This document shows positions 25,861 to 37,600 of a DNA stretch of 64,000 nt, piece by piece. The stretch covers positions 186,001-250,000 of the forward strand of contig NCSJ02000016.1 of NCBI GenBank assembly GCA_002812745.2, written 5' to 3'. Positions within the stretch are counted from its first letter, which is position 1. Every line of letters begins with the position of its first letter. The DNA comes from Scytalidium lignicola. Lineage: Eukaryota; Ascomycota; Leotiomycetes. The notes under the pieces were generated by a model that saw nothing but the letters and a program-made list of their open reading frames with translations, did not search any database and was not told the DNA's origin. The position numbers and the translations under genes were made by a program.

Positions 25861-25884
25861 CTCTGTTCTCTGTTCTCTGTTCTC
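25861..25884. repeat. (CTCTGTT)n microsatellite
   Basis: Three and a half copies of CTCTGTT in the gene-free, promoter-like segment. Confidence 0.8.
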
Positions 25885-26370
25885 GACTCTTCCTAGGTAT
25901 TAACTACAGTACTATAGTAATCTGGTGCGTAAGTACGGACATGTAATAGGTCATTTGTGGACCTAGCCCTAAGTTCTTTAAGGAAGTATGGGCGCGGCGG
26001 CTAGTCTTGAAGAACAAAGAACACGGTAGTCAACAAGATACATCATCATCTTCTAGTCGTAGTTGACGTGATGCATGTAACTGTAGTTAGCACTGTTGAT
26101 GTACGGTAGACGAGGAGAAGGCGACGGAGATGCTGATCTACGGTGCTTTGCAGCCATGCGGGTAAGCTCAGGCACGCCCGGCTTCGATCGAACGATGATG
26201 ACGGTGCTTGCCTGATATCCCGTACTTTTAAACTTGCTCGATGCGGCAAATCAAGTGAGAAAGCGGTTTTTTGGTGTGTGAATGAATGTTGACAACTTGC
26301 ACCAGATGAGCCACCAAAAGCCTAAGGACCAAGACCAAGAAAGACCAACCATCCCATCTATCATCATCAC

Positions 26371-26403
26371 CATCAAGCCATCAAGCCATCAAGCCATCAA
26401 GCC
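26371..26403. repeat. (CATCAAGC)n microsatellite
   Basis: Four tandem 8-bp units in the gene-free segment. Confidence 0.85.
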
Positions 26404-27041
26404 AACAAAGCAACCTTCTCTCACATGCCAAGATGTCGCGAGGACATCTTCAACATCTTCAAACGCAGAGATTATTTACAGCACAGAACCGTACAGTAGT
26501 TCTGTAGATCGTCTTCCTTCGCTCAAACCCTGGGTCCGTACGACAAACGACGCACCATGACAACTTAATACAGGGTCTAGATCTCCATTCCAACCCTTCG
26601 TGCTTACAATTCCACCAAGCACAGTCCAAGTAATCCAGTAACTTAATCCAATAGTCCAGTAATATACCTCACCTCGATGGGCTCTACGCATCTAGTAACA
26701 TATTCCCACCACTGACAGAACCCCTCCATCGCTCCCCTCCTCCATCCATCCAGCCATCTAGCCATCCAGCCATCGCTTAACCAACCCCGATCAATCCTAC
26801 ACTTCCCATCCTACGACGTGCCACTACGGTAATTACACACTACCTACACGACACTACCAGCGCACCTATTGGCACTATTTTCGCGCTGCAGCAGCATTGC
26901 AGCATTGCAGTAATCGCGCCTCGCATAAGTGCCGTAGTACTACTTACTGTATTACAGTACTACTGCTGCCAAAACCGCCAACTACTGCCAACTACTGCAA
27001 CTCCAACCGGCCGCACCCACTACCTCATTTTCTACAGTATA

Positions 27042-27069
27042 GCCAACCAACTAACCAACCAACCAACCA
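27042..27069. repeat. (CCAA)n microsatellite
   Basis: About seven CCAA units with one CTAA variant in the gene-free segment. Confidence 0.85.
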
Positions 27070-27538
27070 TCCAGGGCAAATAGCAACCAACGCTGCTTGC
27101 TACTGGTGCTGCTACTGGTGCCGCTGCACACCGGCCTACTACTGCATGTAAGAGAAAGGAGGGGAGTGGGGAGTTTGGGCGAGGGTTGCAAAAATAATCC
27201 AAAAATTAGGATGCAGGCGAGCGAAACGAGCGAGGCGCCAAACGAAACGCTCGCCTTTTTCCCCTCCTCCCTTCGCGAGAGAGAGGGAGACGAGAAGCGT
27301 TGATGCCCAGTCGTAGGTGGGATGAAATTAGGTTAATAAGTTAAGTTTTTAAGGTAAACGCAAAAAAAATATTAAAAATAAATTATCATAGTAAATAGAA
27401 CTTATAGGGGGTGTTTTTTGATTTAATTTGATTTGAGTTTGTACTGTAATTTTTATGCATAAGTGGGAGGAAAGGTACAGTAATATAAGTTGGCTGTGGT
27501 GCAACAGGGTATACAATACGTACGGTATGGCCCGTATG

Positions 27539-27550
27539 TACAGTACTGTA
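27539..27550. promoter_or_regulatory. perfect 12-bp palindrome TACAGTACTGTA
   Basis: A perfect palindrome, followed directly by another ACTGTAG. The half-site TACTGTA/TACAGTA recurs many times between 24.6 and 27.6 kb and at 6670-6685. It could be a dimeric regulator site; no factor can be named. Confidence 0.35.
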
Positions 27551-28812
27551 CTGTAGCACTTGTATCCGTGCTGTAGAAGNAAAAAAAGAAGAGAGGTACT
27601 GTAGGAAATTCAGATCAAGATCAAGATCAGACGCAGATCTAATCGCGATTCGGTTCCTGTCTCTTTTTTTTTTGCAGGGGCGCAATTTAAGATAATGCCA
27701 TTGCCTGAGACTCTGTTCTCTGTCTCTCTCTCTCTCCTCTAAGGACCACATAGTTGGATTGGCTAAGTTTTTACGGTAATTACCCTCCGTACACGTGTAA
27801 TAGAGCAAACTACACAGTAAAAGCGCGCAGGTCAACTGAGCGAATGCCAAATGGAGGCAATTTGCCTAGCTAAAGTCTTGGATATACTAACAGTTTAGCT
27901 TGGACTCAGTTCCTTGGACTTTACTCCCTCCTTACGTCAAACGAGAATACAAGGCCAATTATACCAAAAAAGAAAAAAACTGCACATAATTTTTCGCTGT
28001 AAATTCTGGCTTATGTTAAATAAATCATCAGTAGACTCTATATCTGTTGACATCTATAGCTAGAAACAAAAATAAGAGGAGCTTAACCCTGTACTGCTTT
28101 TTCCTTCCCCCCCCAAACGGCGTAGATTCATTTCATCCAGATAAAATTCCCCTTCCACCCAAAAAANCCCCCCCATCGTGCGACTCATCTCAGCATAGGA
28201 CCAAGCACTAGGACGTAATACCATATACAGTCAAAAATCAACCAAGCAAAAAATCAAAGGACAAAAAAAGGAAAACGTAAATGCAATAACCAAGAACAAA
28301 ATAGTTCGATCTATATCCCACCAGCCGAATCCAATACAGCGCCCTTTAGACGCCAGAAATCCCAAAAAATTAAGCCCATAACCTGGAACCAACGTCATCG
28401 CCCTTCGTATACTGAGGCAAGGTAACAACAAGAAACGAAAGCGAATTTCAACACTTGAAAAGGGAGTTACATAGCCGTCAAAATTCTTCTGTTAGCCTGT
28501 AGTCCTCCCCAGCCGTGCTTTGAGCTGTGTGTAGTCTATTCGCTGAAGGGGGTATATAGGATCTTCCCAAGGGCGTGAGATTTTTGAAACCGAAACGAGA
28601 ATATAAACTCCATAAAATAATGCCCCCAAACTTTTAGTTTTTCNTTTTTTTGTGTGCTGAGAAGAGGAACGCCGATTCTAATGCTGATTGAGGGAATAGT
28701 ATGTCGTTTTAAGGAGGCGTGAACGTGAAGAGTCATTCGCTGTGAGATTGTGTTGGGTGCGGTTCGTGTCTTATGACTTTGCTGCAATATTTCATACTGC
28801 CGAGGTTCACTG

Positions 28813-30937
28813 TCACATCATACCTTCCTCTCCAATCCCAGGCAGCCCCGCCACATTCACACCTAACCCACTCAGTCCAGCAGCTACCATGTGGCTGCTG
28901 AGCTTGAGCTCTGGATTACAAGGTGGCGAATGTTGCTTATGATATTTCAGACCGTTCAAATTCTTATATCGCTTGCCACATACTTCGCATTTGTAAGGCT
29001 TCTCTTTCTCCATGCCCAGGGTACCCGGATATGGAGCTGATGTCTCGGGGTTAACAATGGAGAATGTTCCGTCACCGTTTTCGTGTAGTTGTTGTGTTTG
29101 ATGGCCGTGAGTCTTGTGGTACCTTTGGAATATGTTAGCAGGCTATGGGATTGAGATCTTAGGAAATGGACTATTTACTTTAGACCGTTCTGATTCTTGT
29201 ACGCCTTTTCGCACCCAATAACTGGACATCTGAAAGGCTTGTTCTCTTCGCCTGCAATCAGCATCGCTGCAGCCGCTTGTTGAGCAGTCATTCCGTTCAT
29301 TGCCATCAGTTGTTGCTGTCTATACGCTCTCATAAGCTCACTGGTGTTCCCAAACTGTCCCTGGCCTAATCCGAACTGGGCAAACTGTTGTTGTAATGCG
29401 CGTTGGTTATTAGAACCTCCATTTGGACTGAATAACCGTTTAGCAGGCTCGTCTATGCACAAATCTAGCCCCAAATCGTTTCCATCGAATCCAAACGGGA
29501 AGTTCATGTTCGGAGGAATTTGCATATTCATATTCCCCATCATCATATCTACGTATTCGTCTTCCATTTCCCCTGCCGGTGTTCCAGGGACCGATGTGTG
29601 TGGGGAGAATGTCTGGTTTTGTTGAATCGATTGTGTGCTCAATGTTGGGGTATTAACTGACGACACAGTGGGATTATTTTGAAATCCAAAGCCAGCAGTT
29701 GCAGGAGTTGAGGGCTGAGAACTGCGCAGCCCGGAGTGCTGAAGTCCATTGGAATTGAGATTTAGTGTTGGCCGTTGTTGACCAAATAGGGATTGTTGCG
29801 CTGGTTGGACCTGTTGATTTGGTTTCCCCGCGTCCAGTGTTTCGACATCATCCATCTCCATATCCTCTACTGCATCCATGTCATCGACGTCACTGGGTTC
29901 TGCTTTCTTTACTATTGGCGTTGATGGCTGTGACTGTTGATGCTGCTGCTGACGCATCATTTGGATGGCGCTTGTTCCAGGCCCTCCCTGTTGCATCGGC
30001 TGTTGCCTGGACTGCTGCGCCTGTTGGTTTTGTTGCTGCTGTTGGGCTTGCTGCTGAACTGCACTGGATGCCTGTGCGGCAATAGCCGCTTTACTATTGG
30101 GCGTCGAATTCTCCCGTGCCCTCGCAATTATGGATGCGGATCGCAGCGACTGCGGGGTCTGTTGCGCGTGACATTCCTCATAATGCTGTAATAAGTCATG
30201 GAGAGTGGGCAAAGTCTTTCCACAGCAGGAAAAGTCCCGCATGAAGTTTGCTTCTAGTTTTGGTAGGTATGATGAGGAGTGGTATGAAGGTGACTGATAA
30301 GGAAACGGTGAAGTGCCAGCCATTATTATGCTGTGAGATGGATTAGTAATGAGTTATCATTAAGAGATTATCACCCCAGTTTCGTCATCGTAGATAATAG
30401 ATAGATGACACAAATCCAACAACTGAACGGCCGTAATTCATGTCTTCAAGGAAGTTGTGCGACTTACTCGTCTCGAATCCAGCTACCAACAGAGACGCCA
30501 CCCCAGCTCATACCACCGACGAGGCTCCCAGCCAAACTTTCTCTTCTCTGTCGCCCATCCATGTTTCTATTAGGATTAATCATTGAGATAGGTTTCGCAC
30601 CAGCGAAAGAGTCGTGACGACCGCGCCCCACGCTCGAATCAAAGCCAGCAGTACCCGCCATCATGGCTGAGGTCCGTGTATCGGAGTCGTGGTAATTGGG
30701 GACTTTCTTGCCCTGGGACGACGGCGACGACGAAGCGTTTCTCGAGGTTGGCGTTGCAATATCGATCGGAGAGGTTGTCGTCATGGTATTCGAGGGAATG
30801 AAAGAGTCCTGAGGAGTGAGTGGTTCGAGAGGAGAGGCCGGAGAGGGAGATGGTGACCAAGACGACTCGATGCCCTCGTCAGCGTCCGTACTCAAGGGAC
30901 TAGGACTGTTGCGGCTAGAGCGAGCGAACCAACCCAT
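28813..30937 (-). CDS. SFP1: C2H2 zinc-finger transcription factor, Sfp1 homologue
   Basis: A nuclear regulator that in yeasts links nutrient/TOR signalling to ribosome-biogenesis genes. Exons are 30937-30468, 30330-29179 and 29122-28813 (introns 137 and 56 nt), giving 644 codons (643 aa). The first junction rebuilds SWIRDDIIMAGTSPF and the second completes a finger helix (NQNGLK|YHKTHGH). An N-terminal Cys/His segment (FSCCGKTLPTLHDLLQHYEECH) is followed by Gln-rich runs, an acidic stretch, and two C2H2 fingers near the C-terminus: FRCPVIGCEKAYKNQNGLK... and YKCEVCGKRYKNLNGLKYHK. The inter-finger segment contains GTFSIVNPETSAPYPGT, characteristic of this family. Length fits filamentous-fungal members. 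The 5' flank is 2.9 kb long and shared with RCF2. The Gln-rich part creates long antisense open frames that are not genes. Confidence 0.93.
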
Positions 30938-33831
30938 GTTGTTTCACTAAGCCGTTCTGGGGGGTTCGGGGTCGGAAAATGGAAGGGTGATGGAAGGCCT
31001 AACAGTTGGGGCCTGAGGCTACAAATCGTCTTCTAAAGGGCGGCGAGTGGCTCGAGCCCACGGAAATGGTAAAAGAAGTGGAGTTGGCGATGGAGAGACC
31101 CAGCAGCCCACGGTGAGCACTTGTGGCAGCCGTGGCAACAGACGACTGCTGTGCTGCGCTGCGAGTGATGTTGGAGAAACACTAAGGCAAAGTCCGACTG
31201 CTGCCGCCGCCAACAAGCAGGAGCAGTTTCTGTGTCTGTCAAACACAAGGTTGTAGGAAAAAGGTCAAGAATGTTTTCAAAGTCAAAACGTCAAAGAGGT
31301 CAGAGGTCAGAGATGGCGACTCAAAAAGAGATCTTCGAGCGCACAACGCAGGTGAGATCAGAGACTCCCGTACAGCAGAGGAAAGAACATCAAGGAGTGA
31401 AATGTATGCCTAAGAAGTGCCGTAGCGGATGGGATGGGGAAGGCAACAAGAAAGGAAGATATATGGCGGCTCATGGCTCATATATAAAACCAGCTTGCCG
31501 TAGACGGTTTGCCTCACAAATTATCAAGCACTGACAAGAGGACGGGCCATCATTATCTTACTCCAAAGACTGGTTTCCAAGGGTCTTCCTGTACATTAGC
31601 CTGCCTTGGCCCGAAGAAGCAACTAGCCTGCACAAGACGCAGAATGCGAGTAACCGCATATGCTTCGTATGACCGCTTTTTCGAAGCTCAAGACTTTTTT
31701 CCCTCGAGAGCGGTTGGCTCATCTATGATCTAATGTGTGGGTAAGGATGGTGTTTGGCCGGCGCTCTGGTTGGTAGCGGTGTGTTGTCACAGCTGGAGAA
31801 GGGGCTATTGTCATTCGCGCGCCATACATAGCAAATGCATGGGGTGTGTGTGCCGAGTCCAGGGAAAGGCTGGAAAGGCTGGCAGCGGGTGAATCAACTC
31901 TGGCCTTTGTTGGTCATCTCTGATCCTTCACAACAACCCTAAGAGGTTAGGCTTTTGATATTCAGGCAAGGTCCGGCTTATGATACGATTGAAATGAGTC
32001 AGCCTGTGTAGCGGACCATCATTTGGAAAGGTATGATTAAAATAAGCTATTGTAAATGACCCGACCCAGACTCCTGGTACATGTATATATATGCCTTCCC
32101 TAATAATTCTCAGTTATTTACCTACGTGCTTTTATGCGATAATTATCTAGCCGAATGCCAATAATAGCCTGACTCAGTCTAAGCCGTTTCTGCCGAGGTT
32201 CTAGTTATTGACCATCTAAGTCCTAATATGACTATATTCAACTCCGTAACTATATTCTAGTTAGATGAAGTCTAATGATTTAATTTCGCAAGAAAAACAA
32301 ATCTCCGAGGCTCTGCGGGGCGGTTATTGCGGTTGGAAAATAACCATATCGTATTGCTTATTTCGTCATGGAACGGCCGGACACGATACGGTTATTCGTT
32401 GCCATATTGTATAGTCTGGCTCTGTTGTTGTTCTCACTGTAGATAGTGGAAGGATCCAAATGACTTTTGACAAATATCCTTACTTATAATCAATGTTGAT
32501 GCAATGCGATGGTTTGGACTGCTGGTTTTAGGGGTGCGATTCTCGTTGAGATGTCCTGCACAGGTGCTTCTATCGCCCTGTCAATATGTGTGAGATCTCA
32601 AGTCTTGGATCGTGCCTAATATAGTTTGTCCGTTGTATAAGGCGGGCAGGTTTGGTGCTTTTGAGATTTCTCGACCTGTTACAGCCAATCCTTCAGAGGC
32701 TAATTGCTAATTCGGTTGAGGGTTCATATGTGACTAGGTTGGGGGGAGTTTAAAATAACGAACCTGGGTGGATGTGACTCGCGAACCGGTGGAATACTCA
32801 ATGAGATGAAAATCGAACTGAACTATATACCATACACTCTCCTTTGGAGGAAGGGAAGGGGAAAAGTTCGTTGCCATGAGAATGATGAGTGAATAGTGTC
32901 CAGATTTAAGTAGAATAATCACGTACCATACTACGGCCGTACTAGGCCACGCCAATATATCGTTCTGACCACAATTGCATTCATTGATAAACGTAGAATG
33001 AAATCATGACATCATATATCCTGCCATGCTTCACTGTAAACGCAGGTCGGCAACCAGAAAATTGCCCGAGAAAAACACGAGGCTGGAAATTGCAGCCATT
33101 CATTCATACTTACTTGCATAGCGAGCGAGCGACGTCCGCCCTCAGAGCGAATTGCGAATTGCGAATTTAAAAGGAGTCGTCTCCTCGGAGAAGCCTCGGG
33201 GTAGGTACNGTACCTGATGTATGTTCCTTAACTAAGCAGAGGTCGAGATCGAGGCGGTTAGCCAGCGAATGAGCGTCGGGGAAGGGCTTTGGGAAGGTGC
33301 AGATGCCCGCGTGCTTTCCTTTTCCAACACAGAAACATGCGCACGCAAACCCGCCAAACCCCAGCTCCCCGCCGAATTTTCGTGGGCCAGTCCTGACATC
33401 ATGCCACTCTCTTTCCTGCGCTCCTGCTGATTCAGCGTTCAACGTCACCGGCGCACGATCGGGCTTTGAAGCTCTTTTCACAGATCCCGCAAAACAGTCG
33501 ATTCTTTGCAACGGATACATATTTATTGACTTCGCCGACCTCCTGAATCGTTTCTATTATTCAGACAAGTAAATCATAGTTCAATTCGACTACTACTAGT
33601 TCAATTTCGAGTGTCACGCAATATCAAAAGTCACCTCATTATCATCCTTCTAGTGTTTTTCGGGCGGACCTAAGAAACACTGATAAACCACAGACAAAAT
33701 CAGCTTTAAGCGCAGTCTAACCCAGCTTCGAACAATCATCCATCCCACCTTCAACCTCCCCCGATAGTGTCCCAGTTAACACCAACACCAATATCAACGA
33801 CAACAACAAATTCCTCTCTTAATTATCCACA
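30938..33831. other. 2.9-kb divergent intergenic region between SFP1 and RCF2
   Basis: Holds both promoters. The 500 bp next to SFP1 are GC-richer and are probably its 5' leader; the middle, 32.0-33.1 kb, is AT-rich. An N at 33209 splits GTAC|GTAC. ORFs at 31019-31733 and 33167-33572 lack any recognisable feature. Confidence 0.55.
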
Positions 33832-34601
33832 ATGAAGATTCTCAGCAAGGAAGAAGAGCAAGCCCACTACAATGCCACCCTCAAGGGCGGTATCACAGGC
33901 GGAATCGTCGGCCTTGCCATCGGCGGAGCTGCAGTCTTCGCCGCACAAAAGCGCTTCCCAGCCTTCAGACAACTCACCGTACCCATGAGGACTTTCCTCG
34001 TCACATCAACGGGTACCTTCGTAGCTATCATTCAAGCCGATCGAGCCTCGCGGAAATACGAATGGGATCGCGACCCTAACCGACAGTATAAGGATCGCTC
34101 AACGCTCGAGCTCGAGCAGATCAAGCAGAATGAGACGGAATGGGAGCGAGTAAAGACCTGGGGTCGTGAGAACAGATACAAAATTGTGCTCGCGAGTTGG
34201 GTGGCTTCTATGGGTATCGCACTGGGCATAGTTGGCCGGAGTCCATTTCTGACCAGGTCTCAGAAGTTGGTCCAAGCAAGAGTTTACGCCCAGGGCTTGA
34301 CCGTGGCGGTGCTCATAGCAACGGCTGCCTTTGAGATGAGCGATCGCGGCGAGAACAAGAGCCAGTGGGAGACTGTGAAGGTTCTTGATCCTAGTGACCC
34401 AACACACAAGCACATGATAGAGAAGAAGATCCACCACGAGGCTTATCAGGGAGAGGATTTGTGGCGTGGTATGTTTTCCTCCTTAACTGTCCATCTAATA
34501 AGGATATGCAATGGTTACTAACACACTTTACAGATATTGTGGCAGCTGAGGAAGAAAAGATCGCGGCCCGCAAGGCTGCTGATGCAACCTCTCAGAAATA
34601 G
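33832..34601 (+). CDS. RCF2: respiratory supercomplex factor 2 homologue (HIG1 domain)
   Basis: A mitochondrial inner-membrane protein that associates with cytochrome c oxidase and helps III-IV supercomplexes. Exons 33832-34468 and 34534-34601 are split by a 65-nt intron (GTATGT, branch TTACTAACAC, TTTACAG), giving 235 codons (234 aa). The N-terminal part has Gly-rich helix TGGIVGLAIGGAAVFAAQ and an amphipathic stretch PAFRQLTVPMRTFLV. The HIG1 region around residues 105-170 has NRYKIVLASWVASMGIALG, then a second helix QGLTVAVLIATAAFEM. The short second exon is charged (AAEEEKIAARKAADA). Length and layout match fungal Rcf2. The start is the first ATG after a CA/AC-rich leader (ATCCACAATG). 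A neighbouring 4.7-kb convergent gap lies downstream. Confidence 0.92.
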
Positions 34602-37600
34602 ATTTTGGGTGCAAATACCTTTTCACCGCCCATCTTAATCTCTACACTAGAGCTATTACCTCAATCCTCATACGAGATCCACGTAAGAAAAAACGTGTAA
34701 AACAACAAACCCGGTTTTCTAGATGGAAAGAATTCGGCGATTTAGACCTTTCTTATTTTTTTCCTGTTTCCATCCGAGGCAAGAAGCATTCTGCAGNTTT
34801 TTTGTTAAAACAAAAAGAATGAATAATATGCATATTCAAGCGCGAAAAAGGCATTGGGAGAAAAACAAACACAGCATTTATCACGGCGTTTTTATGTTTT
34901 TCAATACTTATAAATGATTTTCTTTTTCCTGAGTGCGAGGGGCAGTCAAATTCATTGTAAGATTATAAAATCGTGTATATATTTTATTATTTCCATTTTC
35001 ATATTTTCGGAGGCGGAGGATGAAAGGGAGACAGTTTTTTACATCAACGGCAAAAAGCTCGTTTACATGACTTCAGCAGATATAAACATCTCCCCAAATG
35101 CAAATCACTTGTTAAAATTAAGATCCTTACGACATCGATTTTCCGTCTTCTTTGAGTGATATAAATGTGATATAATCCCGTCTCACTAGTCCCTGTTGCT
35201 AGAGCCATGCCAAGGACGGGGGTGAGATTAAACTTCAATCTACACCCCAAGTAGAAAGAAAGAATGGAATAAATCAGGTTTGATTATCCTTGAATACCCC
35301 ACCCCTCTTTCCCATCAGCCACTACCAGCAAACTCTAAATTTGATCCTCCATTGAAGAAACCTTAAACGGCAGCTAAATGGCCCCTCTCCTTTGGGATAA
35401 AGCGGGAAGTGGGGAAACGGCAGGACGGGTGAGAGCTATGTTGACACGGTTAACTCATAGATTTTCTTCTTTTGGTTCTTTTCTATGTTTTCCAAATGAT
35501 TAAAAACAGGTTCTATTAAGATATGAGACTGAGATCATATCGTAGATATGCAGGGATTAGCAATGCAGGGATAGGTAATTGGGGAATGTGGATGAGGTGA
35601 GCAGGTTTGTTGGTGAGGGTGAGATGAGTTGAGTGGCTGGTTTACGAGACAAGGTACTGTGCTGTAGGATTGAACTTGGGGCAGATGGCTAGGATGTTTA
35701 GAGTTGGTGATGAAATGGGGATTACCTCATTGAGTTTTGAGTTGTGTGAGTATTTTGTAAGTGGGGGCCTTTTTGCTGCTTTTATTTTTTTGGTGAAGGG
35801 AATAGATAGTAGGCGTTTCTTGTAGTTACCCTCGCGGAAATCTAGGTTTGCAAGGCTCTCTTGTCACATGCTATCTCATGTGCAATTTACTCACTATTGA
35901 AAGTTGACACACTAAATGTGTCCTGATGTAGCTAGTAAACTACTGTTACTCTTAGCCTTTAACTATGTTGTGAAAGTTCTAGCCACGTTAGGTGAATGAT
36001 AGTGAGTGTAGTAATTTCTAGGCTTAAGACAAGAGACTTCTGCTAGAACGGAATTATATTTCACTAGCAGTTTATATATATATTTAATGGAAAAGTGATA
36101 ATTGAGAATTTCATGTCAATATTCATCTCCGTCGGCAGAAGCTATAATATTGAGGATACATTTTGAACTCATCCAGCTGAGGCTCTCTTTATCATGCTAA
36201 TATGCTCTAGGCATAGCAACTGGGCATGGTGGAAGAAAGAACAGCTCATCCATTAATTGTGTGATTGTAGAGTCTAGTCAAGGCTCCAAAACCTATTCAT
36301 ATCGTGTCTGATTGAACACTAGAAGTTTCGTATAGCTCTAAGATGGCTTAGATAGCCATCATCGCCACCCCATGAGTAAGGATGGGATGCCGTAGACATG
36401 GGAATTCCTGTTTCAAATTGTAATCGGATCGGAGCTGGGAGTTCGAGAGGCGTGGATGGCCTATCTATGTTTGCTGGTAGTTGTTGATTAGAGTTTAGTC
36501 AAATCATAGTAGCCTTACAAGTAGACCATAAATACATGTCATCTTCTTGCAATCACGGACAGGTTCGATTTTTCTTGCTGGCCTGCCTCCAGAGGGTCTG
36601 CAAGAGAACCCCACGCCCAAACCAATAATCGATGAAAAAGTTAACCTTGTTTCCGTAAAAACACGGACCCAGAGCCATTGGGTGCACGGGAAGACATTCT
36701 CTCCCTACCCACTGTCATCTCATAATGACCACCATTAACTTGTCGCTGACTGGCTGACAACCAACATCTTATCGTATTTATCTGCGCTGGGGGGACTCCT
36801 GGTACCTTCTTATTATTACTTTGGCATTGTCGACTAGTGATTGCTTCGCGTGTTGTGGCGTATAGTCGTGTAGTAATTGTTTTGTAGCAACCGGTGTAGC
36901 TTGTAAGAGTTGAAGCTGAGGATCTGTAGTGAAGAACTGCTTCCGCGAGATTGGCGTCTAGTAGTGCATTTGCGTTAAGAAATATACCGATTGGACCGAA
37001 TTGAAGCTGAGGAACAAGTTATTGCATTTTGGATAAGTCTTGCCCTATTTCCATTTAGATTAGCTCCATCAGGTCTTGAGAATCACTCTAAACTCCACAC
37101 AACTCCAAACGCTTCACAACAATTGATCCCCATATTGCGGAGAATTCACATAGTACTGCCAGAGCGCTAAGCCCTCACATTGTCCAGCGATTAGATTATT
37201 TCTATAATTGTTAGCAAATTAACCACTCAGGCAAGATCTAGAAAGAGGGGGGGATGAAATACCAAAGCAATGCAATGAAGGGATATGTTTTAGTACAACT
37301 TCTCTCCCAGGTTACTGGGCACCTGGAGCATTGTCTCCTGCAAGGGCATTGCTATTCGCACTCTGTTCGAATCCCCCTGAGATCATCCCTCCGTGCCGTA
37401 AGGCTACTTTCTCTTTCTCATTTTTCGGCAACCTCAATGTCCTCTTTGAACTTGGTCACGACGATAGATCTTTTTCCAGAACTACCCACTGCTAAATCAG
37501 GTGAGGCAGCAGAATAGTATCAGGGCCACAATGAGGGCTAACGTCCCACCAATCCCGACCACAAATGCCCTCATGCTCCAGGGACCATGGATCGGAGATT

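Larger units (their letters stand above)
22719..28812. other. 6-kb stretch with no supported gene; AT-rich part, then promoter-like part
   Basis: From 22719 to about 23850 the sequence is AT-rich with no open frame of note. From about 23850 the composition shifts to more GC, with microsatellites (25861, 26371, 27042), pyrimidine tracts and many TACTGTA/TACAGTA words up to about 27.6 kb. From there to 28812 it is AT-rich and serves as the 3' flank of SFP1. A 61-codon ORF at 23861-24046 (basic, no motif) and frames of up to 165 codons have no recognisable features. Ns are at 23397, 27580, 28167 and 28644. Confidence 0.5.

Noticed and set aside
29765..30191. Plus-strand leucine/alanine-rich frames
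   Set aside because: Antisense of the Gln-rich region of SFP1; the minus strand is clearly coding.
37295..37385. tRNA suggested by GTTCGAATCC
   Set aside because: No pairing T-stem, anticodon arm or acceptor stem could be drawn around it.
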